Notes under the pieces: model-generated
The model's input: the letters and a program-made list of their open reading frames with translations, nothing else
Told to the model about the DNA's origin: nothing
Databases searched by the model: none
Part shown: one piece after another, positions 1 to 5,046 of the stretch
Position numbering within the stretch: the first letter of the stretch is position 1
Layout of the letters: every line of letters starts with the position of its first letter
Made by a program: the position numbers and the translations under genes
DNA from: Tardiphaga sp.
GTDB lineage: Bacteria > Pseudomonadota > Alphaproteobacteria > Rhizobiales > Xanthobacteraceae
Reading direction: 5' to 3'
Length of the DNA: 6,644 nucleotides
NCBI GenBank assembly: GCA_028290325.1
Contig: JAQGJY010000433.1
Location: 1-6,644, forward strand

Positions 1-164
1 TGGGCGGCATGATCGCCGTCGTCATTCTGGCGTTGTTGATGGTGCCGGTATTCTTCGTCGCGATCCAGCGTCTGTTCTCGCGCGACAAGGACGTCAAGTC
101 GGACGACGAGTCGAAAGCGGAGGTCTACGGGCCGGCCGCGCCCGCGCAAGGCGCATCGCATTGA
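1..164 (+). CDS. RND (HAE1/AcrB-type) efflux transporter, C-terminal end only
   Basis: This is the last 53 complete codons of a gene whose start lies left of the window; it ends in TGA. The visible peptide begins GGMIAVVILALL, continues MVPVFFVAIQRLF and finishes with a charged, Pro/Ala-rich cytoplasmic tail (residues 26-53 of the visible part). A glycine pair leading into a last transmembrane helix ending in VPVFFV, followed by a basic stretch and a polar tail, is how the inner-membrane pump subunits of the AcrB/MexB (HAE1) family end. These pumps export drugs, solvents or other hydrophobic compounds using the proton gradient, together with a periplasmic adaptor and an outer-membrane channel. 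The substrate cannot be judged from this fragment. A strong hairpin follows 22 bases after the stop, so transcription probably ends there. The family call is fairly firm; the subfamily is inferred. Confidence 0.8.
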   Translation, partial: GGMIAVVILALLMVPVFFVAIQRLFSRDKDVKSDDESKAEVYGPAAPAQGASH

Positions 165-185
165 TCGAATAGGCTGCCCGACGAA

Positions 186-215
186 ACGGGCCGGCGACAA
201 CAGCCGCCGGCCCGT
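186..215. terminator. Hairpin between convergent genes, probable bidirectional terminator
   Basis: An 11-bp perfect stem (186-196 pairing with 205-215; arm ACGGGCCGGCG) surrounds an 8-base loop. It lies between the stop of the efflux pump gene (+) and the stop of the Met-rich protein gene (-), where a shared terminator is expected. Neither strand has a clear T-run after the stem (GTGTT on +, TTCGT on -), so it is not a textbook intrinsic terminator; GC-rich alphaproteobacteria often lack the run. No other gene is visible in 165-236. Confidence 0.55.
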
Positions 216-236
216 GTGTTGAGACCAAACGTCCGA

Positions 237-500
237 TTACATCGTGTTCTTCATCATGCCGGCGCGCTGGGCCCGGGCGTAGCTCTTGCAAGCGCCGCGC
301 ATGTCGCCCTTGGACATCTGGGTGTTGGCCATGCCGACTTCCTTCATCATCGCCATCTTGGCGGGGCCATCAGCCATCGTCGCGCCGGCGGCGACGGACT
401 TCGCCATGTTGTCGCCCGAGCAGGCCATCATCTTGGCGGACGCCGGGCTGGCGGCGAAAGCGACGGCCAAGATCGCAGCGGTTGCGGTCAATATCTTCAT
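237..500 (-). CDS. Small Met-rich secreted protein of unknown function
   Basis: The product has 87 residues. It starts with a clear Sec signal peptide (MKIL, then a hydrophobic Ala/Val core) ending SPASA, with the likely cut after Ala22. The mature part of about 65 residues contains 13 methionines (about 20 percent), including MM pairs at 24-25, 51-52 and 82-83, and two cysteines (27 and 71) that could form a disulfide or bind metal. A basic helix-like segment (RGACKSYARAQRAG) lies near the C-terminus. The start is well supported: GGAGG (complement of 508-512) sits 7 bases upstream of the ATG, and a perfect TATAAT lies about 40 bases upstream. I do not recognise a named domain. Met-rich periplasmic proteins are often linked to copper binding or to methionine oxidation, but that is only a hypothesis here. 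The gene converges on the efflux gene and diverges from the DUF4864 gene. Its reality as a gene is well supported; its function is unknown. Confidence 0.8.
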   Translation of the reverse strand: MKILTATAAILAVAFAASPASAKMMACSGDNMAKSVAAGATMADGPAKMAMMKEVGMANTQMSKGDMRGACKSYARAQRAGMMKNTM

Positions 501-540
501 TGGGGAACCTCCGGAGATTTTTCAGCTTCTTATTGAAGCC

Positions 541-573
541 ATTATAGATACGCTATGCCGAGCAGTACGTTTC
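541..573 (-). promoter_or_regulatory. Promoter region of the Met-rich protein gene, with sigma70-like and ECF-like elements
   Basis: Read on the minus strand, a perfect -10 hexamer TATAAT lies at 541-546, about 30 bases before the GGAGG ribosome site. A good TTGACA-type -35 at 17 bases is absent (CGTACT). Overlapping it is an alternative layout: GAAAC (569-573), a 16-base spacer and CGTATC (547-552). This resembles the -35/-10 spacing and sequence of alphaproteobacterial ECF sigma promoters (EcfG consensus GGAAC, 16-17 bases, CGTT), with one mismatch in each core element. Either would give a short leader of about 35-40 bases. The existence of a promoter here is likely; the sigma factor is undecided. 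Confidence 0.45.
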
Positions 574-610
574 ATACGAACGATTTGTCCCGCGACGAGG
601 CGCAAGGTTC

Positions 611-1018
611 ATGAAATTGATCATCTGTTTTGTCGCGCTGTTGCTGTCGTTCGGATCGCCGGTGATGGCCGCGGACGATGTCGCGGCGGCTCAAGGCATC
701 ATCCGCGCGCAGCTTGACGCCTTGGACCGCGACGATGCGGCCGGCGCTTACGCCCACGCCTCGCCCGACATTCGCGGCCTGTTCCCGGAGCCTGATAGTT
801 TCATGGCCATGGTGCGTCGCAACTATGCGGCCGTGCATCATCACAAGAGTTTTGAATTCGGCGACAGTCGCGCCGCCGCGGGGCGGGTGATTCAAGAAGT
901 TCGCATCGTTGATACCGATGGCGTGCCATGGCAGGCGATCTACACGCTGGAGCAGCAGCCCGACGGCAGTTTCAAGATCACCGGCTGTACCTTGAAGGCC
1001 GTCGGCACACCGGCCTGA
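611..1018 (+). CDS. Exported DUF4864 domain protein
   Basis: The product has 135 residues, a usual length for DUF4864 proteins. Residues 1-20 form a signal peptide (MKLIICFVALLLSF, then SPVMA, cut near Ala20), so the protein is probably periplasmic. The rest matches the family pattern: an N-terminal helix with AAAQGIIRAQLDALDRDDAAGAYAHASPDIR (about 25-55, split here: AAAQGIIRAQLDAL at 25-38), FPEPDSFMAMVRRNY (58-72), then a strand-rich half with GRVIQEVRIVD (91-101), WQAIYTLEQQPDGSF (107-121) and the closing ITGCTLK (123-129). The fold recalls small SnoaL/NTF2-like cone proteins, but the function is unknown. GAGG at 597-600 gives a ribosome site 10 bases before the ATG. The gene diverges from the Met-rich protein gene and is followed after 89 bases by the phosphatase gene in the same direction. 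Confidence is high for the domain and low for any role. Confidence 0.88.
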   Translation: MKLIICFVALLLSFGSPVMAADDVAAAQGIIRAQLDALDRDDAAGAYAHASPDIRGLFPEPDSFMAMVRRNYAAVHHHKSFEFGDSRAAAGRVIQEVRIVDTDGVPWQAIYTLEQQPDGSFKITGCTLKAVGTPA

Positions 1019-1107
1019 CGCCGGGCCTCATGCGTCCGGCCATCTTGACGATCGCGGCGTGGTCGTTTCTCTGTCCGCCTGTCATTGGCCAACGCGGACC
1101 TATCCCC

Positions 1108-1692
1108 ATGAAACCTCTTTCGATTTCCATTCTGACGGTGTGCGGCGTCGATGAGATCGCCGCGCAGCGCGGCCGCTCCGTCACCCATGTGCTGTCGTTG
1201 CTCGATCCCGGCTGGCCCGATATCGCCTCCTTCGCCGAATTTGCCGAGCACCGCCGCTCGATCATGCATTTCCACGACATCATCGACGAGGCGCCCGACA
1301 AGATCGCGCCGACGCAAGCGGATGTCGCCGACATTCTGAAGTTCGGCGCGGGTCTCGCGGAAGACGCGGCGGCGCGCAGCAACGGCCATTTGCTGGTGCA
1401 TTGCCAGATGGGCATCTCGCGCTCGACCGCCGCGATGCTGATGCTGCTGGCGCAGGTCTATCCGGACGAAAGCGAACCGAGATTGTACGAGCGACTGCGC
1501 GGCATTCGCCCGCAGGCCTGGCCGAACTCACGTATGGTCGGCTTCGCCGACGACCTGCTCGGCCGCAACGGCCGGTTGCTCGGCGCGCTCGGTCCGCATT
1601 ATCGCGAGGCGCTCAAATTCGAGCCGAAATATCACGAGTGGATGCCGATGCTCGGACGCGGTCGCGAGCTCGACCTGGCGCTTGCGTCGTAA
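1108..1692 (+). CDS. Protein tyrosine phosphatase, CX5R type (COG5350-like)
   Basis: The product has 194 residues, appears cytoplasmic and belongs to the Cys-based tyrosine/dual-specificity phosphatases. The phosphate-binding loop is HCQMGISRST: nucleophile Cys99, phosphate-clamping Arg105, with His98 before and Ser106 after, as in the catalytic HCX5R(S/T) signature. The aspartates in FHDIID (Asp57, Asp60) lie about 40 residues upstream and are candidates for the general acid. The early strand SILTVCGVDEI and the C-terminal RPQAWPNSRMVGFADDLLGR (134-153) fit the small predicted phosphatases common in rhizobia, typed COG5350. The substrate is unknown. The start is a judgement: this ATG puts the first core strand at residue 6, but its ribosome site is weak. 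An in-frame ATG at 1030 would add 26 residues with a hydrophobic, signal-like character. The gene ends 3 bases before the stop of a convergent gene, so there is no room for a separate terminator between them. Confidence 0.85.
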   Translation: MKPLSISILTVCGVDEIAAQRGRSVTHVLSLLDPGWPDIASFAEFAEHRRSIMHFHDIIDEAPDKIAPTQADVADILKFGAGLAEDAAARSNGHLLVHCQMGISRSTAAMLMLLAQVYPDESEPRLYERLRGIRPQAWPNSRMVGFADDLLGRNGRLLGALGPHYREALKFEPKYHEWMPMLGRGRELDLALAS

Positions 1693-1695
1693 CGT

Positions 1696-1893
1696 CTATC
1701 GCGTCCGCTCGCCGTCATCCGGTGGGGTGTCGGGCCGCCAGTGCCACGCGCCGTCCCTGAAGCGATAGTGCCCGAGCAGGTCGCCCTCGGTGTCCGCGCC
1801 TCGCGCCAATATCGGCATGTCGTCGGAGCCATAGCTGCGGAATTCGCCGTCATGTGGTCCGCCCAAGCATTTGCCGGCCTGTTCGCTGCTCAT
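1696..1893 (-). CDS. 65-residue conserved-looking protein with a CLGGPHDGE motif, family unknown
   Basis: This is a small, soluble, acidic protein with no signal peptide or membrane segment. The most striking part is C9-LGGPHDGE near the N-terminus; the C-terminal half has HYRFRDGAWHWRPD, rich in aromatic residues. GGPxDG-type N-terminal motifs followed by short aromatic strands occur in various small uncharacterised bacterial and phage proteins, but I cannot name a family with confidence. The start ATG (complement of 1891-1893) is the only methionine start that leaves the glycosylase gene free; GGGAG 12 bases upstream is a poorly spaced ribosome site. The gene lies 53 bases downstream of the uracil-DNA glycosylase gene on the same strand and may be co-transcribed with it, which does not prove a shared function. 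Its stop codon is 3 bases from that of the convergent phosphatase gene. The protein-like composition and tight packing support a real gene; function is not assigned. Confidence 0.65.
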   Translation of the reverse strand: MSSEQAGKCLGGPHDGEFRSYGSDDMPILARGADTEGDLLGHYRFRDGAWHWRPDTPPDDGERTR

Positions 1894-1910
1894 GGTCGTC
1901 TTTCGCTCCC

Positions 1911-1946
1911 GCCGACTGTCGACGCGGTCCTCAACGTCGCGTCGGC
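1911..1946 (-). other. Inverted repeat in the spacer between the glycosylase gene and the 65-residue gene
   Basis: Two competing pairings are visible: GCCGAC (1911-1916) with GTCGGC (1941-1946), and GACGCG (1921-1926) with CGCGTC (1938-1943). They share bases 1941-1943, so only one full form can exist at a time. The element begins directly after the glycosylase stop codon and has no T-run on the minus strand, so it may be a weak or Rho-assisted terminator, an mRNA-stabilising stem, or chance in GC-rich DNA. Confidence 0.3.
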
Positions 1947-2798
1947 CTATTGGTTCGCTTTCAGCGCCGCGGCGATGCTGCGCAGGTCGAGCCACGCCAT
2001 CCGCTTGTAGGATGGCTGCCGCAGCAGATAGGCCGGGTGAAACGTCGCCAGCGCCTTGATGCTGCGCGTCCCGGTGTCGTAATCGCGCCAGCGGCCGCGC
2101 GTCTTCATGATGCCGTCGCGCGTGCCCATCAACGACTGCGTCGAAGGATTGCCGAGCGTCACCAATACGTCCGGATTCACCAGCTCGATATGGCGTTTGA
2201 TGAAGGGCAGGCAGATCTGGGTCTCCTGCGGCGACGGGTCGCGATTGCCCGGCGGCCGCCACGGAATCACGTTGGCGATGTAAGCGTTGGTGCGATTGAG
2301 GCCGATCGCGGCCAGCATCAGATCGAGCAATTTGCCGGAGCGTCCGACGAACGGCAGACCCTCGATGTCCTCGTCGCGGCCCGGCGCTTCGCCGACGAAC
2401 ATGACCTTCGCCTGCGGATTTCCGTCGGCGAACACCAGCCGCGTCGCGGTGGATTTCAGCGCGCAGCCCTCGAAATTCTCCAGCAACGCACGCAACGCCG
2501 CCAGATCGGGCGCGGTCGCAGCCGCCTCACGCGCGGCGGCAATGGCGATTTCCGGAACCAAAGCCGTCTCGGTCCTGATCGCCGGCTTCGGCATTTCGCT
2601 GGCGCGCAACAGCGGTGCGTACACCGGCTTTTCGGCGGCGGCAGCAAGGGGGGCGAGGGGAGCAACGGCGGCTTGCTCGGCAAGCCGGTCGACCGGCTCC
2701 TCCAGCAACGCGCAATCGACCCCGGATTCCACGTAGAATGTCAGCAGGTCGCGCAGGCTGGGCGCGGGATCGCGCAAAATGTCGGAGGCGGTTGGCAT
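1947..2798 (-). CDS. Uracil-DNA glycosylase, family 4-like, lacking two Fe-S cysteines
   Basis: The 283-residue product removes uracil (from cytosine deamination or dUTP incorporation) as the first step of base excision repair. Motif A is GEAPGRDED (136-144), followed by LPFVGRSGKLLD (148-159), the NV..WRPPGNRDP segment (176-188) and motif HPAYLLR (254-260). These mark family 4 (UDGa-type). The KRRIH loop of UdgX is absent. The catalytic core starts near residue 105. It is preceded by a conserved-looking helix (SLRDLLTFYVESGVD, 14-28) and an Ala/Pro-rich linker (about 40-95), making it longer than minimal thermophile enzymes of about 200 residues. Family 4 enzymes normally bind [4Fe-4S] through four cysteines. 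Here the first is Phe109 and the third is Trp180; only Cys112 and Cys196 remain, and the only other cysteine is Cys29. The start has GGAG unusually close (2 bases). The gene diverges from the ETF-QO gene and may lead a two-gene unit with the 65-residue gene. Confidence 0.9.
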   Translation of the reverse strand: MPTASDILRDPAPSLRDLLTFYVESGVDCALLEEPVDRLAEQAAVAPLAPLAAAAEKPVYAPLLRASEMPKPAIRTETALVPEIAIAAAREAAATAPDLAALRALLENFEGCALKSTATRLVFADGNPQAKVMFVGEAPGRDEDIEGLPFVGRSGKLLDLMLAAIGLNRTNAYIANVIPWRPPGNRDPSPQETQICLPFIKRHIELVNPDVLVTLGNPSTQSLMGTRDGIMKTRGRWRDYDTGTRSIKALATFHPAYLLRQPSYKRMAWLDLRSIAAALKANQ

Positions 2799-2832
2799 GG
2801 CTCCATCTTACCCGAATTGCGCCGCAACGAAA

Positions 2833-2845
2833 CGCCTCAGAGGCG
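2833..2845. repeat. 13-bp palindrome in the divergent spacer
   Basis: CGCCTC-A-GAGGCG is a perfect 6-bp inverted repeat around one central base. It lies between the divergent starts of the glycosylase gene (2798, -) and the ETF-QO gene (2948, +), 35 bases upstream of the former. Such symmetry suits a dimeric regulator's operator, but the base composition makes chance palindromes common. I see no convincing -35/-10 pair for either gene in the 149-bp spacer. Confidence 0.3.
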
Positions 2846-2947
2846 CGCGCGGACATTTCCATGGTTGTTCTCCGGCCAAAAATCGGAAACAACAGCCTTA
2901 GAAGCGTTCTCAACCGCCCTGATACCCGCAAGCGCGAGCACATCCGA

Positions 2948-4651
2948 ATGAACGAAGCTGCCCCCACCGACACCCCGACCGCCAACACCGACCAGCGGCT
3001 GCCGGAGTTGCCGCCCCGCGAATCGATGGAATTCGACGTCGTCATCGTCGGCGCTGGTCCGGCCGGCCTGTCGGCGGCGATCCGGCTGAAGCAGCTCGAT
3101 GAAAACCTGTCGATCGTCGTGGTCGAAAAGGGCTCCGAGGTCGGCGCGCACATCCTGTCGGGCGCGGTGATCGATCCCGCCGGCTTGGACAAGCTGGTGC
3201 CGGATTGGCGCGACGATCCGGATTGCCCGCTGAAGACGCAGGCCAAGGACGATCATTTCTATTGGATGTCGGCGACCGGCGGACTCAAGCTGCCGAACAT
3301 CTTCATGCCGCCGCTGATGAATAATCACCACTGCTATATTGGCTCGCTCGGCATGGTGTGCCGCTGGCTCGGCGCGAAAGCCGAAGCGCTGGGCGTCGAA
3401 ATCTATCCCGGTTTCGCCGCCGCGGAGACCCTGTTCAATGACGACGGCGCGGTGCGCGGCATTGCTACCGGCGACATGGGCGTCGCGCGTGACGGCTCGC
3501 ACAAGGCGTCCTACACGCGCGGCATGGAGTTGCTCGGCAAATACACATTATTCGCCGAGGGCGCGCGCGGCAGCCTGACCAAGCAATTGATCGCCAAGTT
3601 CAATCTCGACAAGGATTGCGAACCCGGCAAATTCGGCATCGGTCTGAAGGAAGTCTGGCAGATCGATCCGAAGAAACACCGCAAGGGGCTGATCCAGCAT
3701 TCTTTCGGTTGGCCTCTGGACAACAACACCGGCGGCGGCTCGTTTCTGTATCACTACGACGACAACCTGGTGGCCGTCGGCTTCGTCGTGCATCTGAATT
3801 ACAACGATCCGTATCTGTCGCCGTTCGAGGAATTCCAGCGCTACAAGACGCATCCGAAAATTCGCGACACCTTCGAAGGCGGCCGGCGCCTCGCTTACGG
3901 CTCGCGCGCGATCACCGAAGGCGGTTACCAGTCGGTGCCGCGCCTCACCTTCAAGGGCGGGGCGCTGATCGGCTGCGCCGCTGGCTTCGTCAACGTGCCG
4001 CGCATCAAGGGCGTTCATAACGCGATGGGCTCCGGCATGCTCGCCGCCGAGCATGTCATCGCGGCCTTCAAGGCCGGCCGCAGCAATGACGAACTGGTCG
4101 ATTACGAGAATGCCTGGCGCTCCTCCTCGATCGGCAGGGATTTGTATCCGGTGCGCAACGTCAAGCCGCTGTGGTCGAAATTCGGCACGGTGGTCGGCGC
4201 GGCGCTCGGCGGCCTCGACATGTGGTGCAATACATTCGGCTTCTCGCTGTTCGGCACGCAGTCGCACGCGAAGCCCGACCGCAAGACGCTCGATCCGGCC
4301 AAAGATCATCAGAAGCGCGCGCCCCTCAAGGCCGACGGCAAGCTGACCTTCGACCGGCTGTCCTCGGTATTCCTGTCGAACACCAATCACGAGGAAGACC
4401 AGCCGATCCATCTGAAGGTGGCTGACCTCAAGCTGCAAAAGGACTCCGAGCTGGATGTTTACGCCGGGCCGTCGAATCGTTATTGCCCGGCCGGCGTCTA
4501 CGAATGGGTCGAGGAGCCGACCGGACCGCGTTTCCAGATCAATGCGCAGAACTGCGTCCATTGTAAAAGCTGCGACGTGAAGGATCCGAATGGCAACATC
4601 ACCTGGGTTCCGCCGGAAGGCGGCGGCGGCCCAAACTACGAGGCGATGTAA
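2948..4651 (+). CDS. Electron transfer flavoprotein-ubiquinone oxidoreductase (ETF-QO)
   Basis: The 567-residue product is a membrane-bound flavo-iron-sulfur enzyme that takes electrons from reduced ETF (fed by acyl-CoA and other dehydrogenases) and passes them to ubiquinone. The FAD-binding Rossmann motif is VIVGAGPAGLSAA (32-44), preceded by the FDV strand. LFAEGARGSLTKQL (201-214) and GGALIGCAAGFVNVPRIKG (337-355) are the FAD and quinone-site segments typical of this family. The C-terminal ferredoxin-like domain has all four [4Fe-4S] ligands: Cys513 (RYCPAGVYEW) and Cys536, Cys539 and Cys542 (NCVHCKSCDVKDP), ending in PEGGGGPNYEAM. The protein is complete and matches the bacterial and mitochondrial enzyme throughout. 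The ATG chosen gives a 28-residue polar N-terminal tail before the core, with a weak ribosome site. An in-frame ATG at 2861 exists but would add an atypical basic stretch. The gene diverges from the glycosylase gene and is followed by two hairpins. The ETF subunit genes are not in the window. Confidence 0.96.
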   Translation: MNEAAPTDTPTANTDQRLPELPPRESMEFDVVIVGAGPAGLSAAIRLKQLDENLSIVVVEKGSEVGAHILSGAVIDPAGLDKLVPDWRDDPDCPLKTQAKDDHFYWMSATGGLKLPNIFMPPLMNNHHCYIGSLGMVCRWLGAKAEALGVEIYPGFAAAETLFNDDGAVRGIATGDMGVARDGSHKASYTRGMELLGKYTLFAEGARGSLTKQLIAKFNLDKDCEPGKFGIGLKEVWQIDPKKHRKGLIQHSFGWPLDNNTGGGSFLYHYDDNLVAVGFVVHLNYNDPYLSPFEEFQRYKTHPKIRDTFEGGRRLAYGSRAITEGGYQSVPRLTFKGGALIGCAAGFVNVPRIKGVHNAMGSGMLAAEHVIAAFKAGRSNDELVDYENAWRSSSIGRDLYPVRNVKPLWSKFGTVVGAALGGLDMWCNTFGFSLFGTQSHAKPDRKTLDPAKDHQKRAPLKADGKLTFDRLSSVFLSNTNHEEDQPIHLKVADLKLQKDSELDVYAGPSNRYCPAGVYEWVEEPTGPRFQINAQNCVHCKSCDVKDPNGNITWVPPEGGGGPNYEAM

Positions 4652-4671
4652 AGTCGCCGGGTCTCGGACGA

Positions 4672-4704
4672 GAGCGGCCGTCGGTGAAGCCGACCCGGCC
4701 GCTC
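4672..4704 (+). terminator. Hairpin behind ETF-QO, probable terminator
   Basis: A 13-bp stem has nine pairs GAGCGGCCG/CGGCCGCTC, a two-base bulge (CC, 4694-4695), then TCGG/CCGA closing a TGAAG loop. It begins 20 bases after the ETF-QO stop. No T-run follows, so termination may be Rho-assisted, or the stem may protect the 3' end of the mRNA. Confidence 0.5.
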
Positions 4705-4709
4705 CGCTG

Positions 4710-4753
4710 AACCGGGACCATCCCTGAGGCGGCCTTCGCAACGGTCCCCGGTT
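4710..4753 (+). terminator. Second hairpin behind ETF-QO
   Basis: AACCGGGACC (4710-4719) pairs with GGTCCCCGGTT (4743-4753): ten pairs with one bulged C (4746) and a 23-base loop. It starts 5 bases after the first hairpin ends. The tandem placement suggests a structured 3' end of the ETF-QO transcript; there is no T-run after it. Confidence 0.4.
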
Positions 4754-5046
4754 TGCGTCAGGTCCCCGTGCCGCGCTTGACGACATGCGCCCGGAAACAC
4801 TCAAGGACGGCCCGTCACGAAGCCGCCTTGTTTACCGTTCCATTTAAGCTCGGTGTTTGCCCGCCCACGCGCTGTTGATCGCGCGGCGCCGGGCGTTGCC
4901 TTGCGGCGAAGCGGCGAAGTCGTCATTGTCGCGCGATTTCGTTGCCCCAAGCCTTTCCGCGGAGATCACGCGCGGCCGTCCGCATTATGCGAGTTTGATA
5001 CTGGTCGCCGTCTTGTCCTTGCCCTTTCTGGAGCTAGCAAACCCCG

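Larger units (their letters stand above)
4652..5046. other. 395-bp spacer between ETF-QO and the TPR gene, no convincing gene
   Basis: The first 100 bases hold two adjacent hairpins (listed separately). After them come a direct repeat of GGTCCCCG (4743-4750 and 4761-4768), a short AT-richer patch near 4829-4848 that could hold a promoter although I see no good -35/-10 pair, and a perfect tandem GCGGCGAA (4903-4918). GGAG at 5030-5033 is the likely ribosome site of the TPR gene, 13 bases from its ATG, which is somewhat far. Short open frames starting at 4853 (GTG) and 4857 (TTG) run through the spacer. The second enters the TPR gene in another frame and is not supported. Confidence 0.6.

Noticed and set aside
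286..717. 143-codon plus-strand frame with a hydrophobic start
   Set aside because: It is the complement of the Met-rich protein gene and runs into the DUF4864 gene; the minus-strand gene has a signal peptide, ribosome site and promoter, whereas this frame has none.
1947..2798. Assignment of the glycosylase as UdgX
   Set aside because: The KRRIH loop that marks UdgX is absent; the region around 225-236 reads GTRDGIMKTRGR as in ordinary family 4 enzymes.
1854..2951. 365-codon open frame on the plus strand
   Set aside because: It is antisense to the glycosylase gene, whose motifs are unambiguous; the product is Arg/Gln/Gly-rich and shadow-like.
3548..4804. 418-codon open frame on the minus strand
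   Set aside because: It is antisense to the intact ETF-QO gene; its low-complexity Arg/Ala-rich product has no recognisable motif.
4903..4918. Perfect tandem GCGGCGAA repeat as a regulatory iteron
   Set aside because: There are only two copies in GC-rich spacer DNA, with no further copies nearby; chance is likely.
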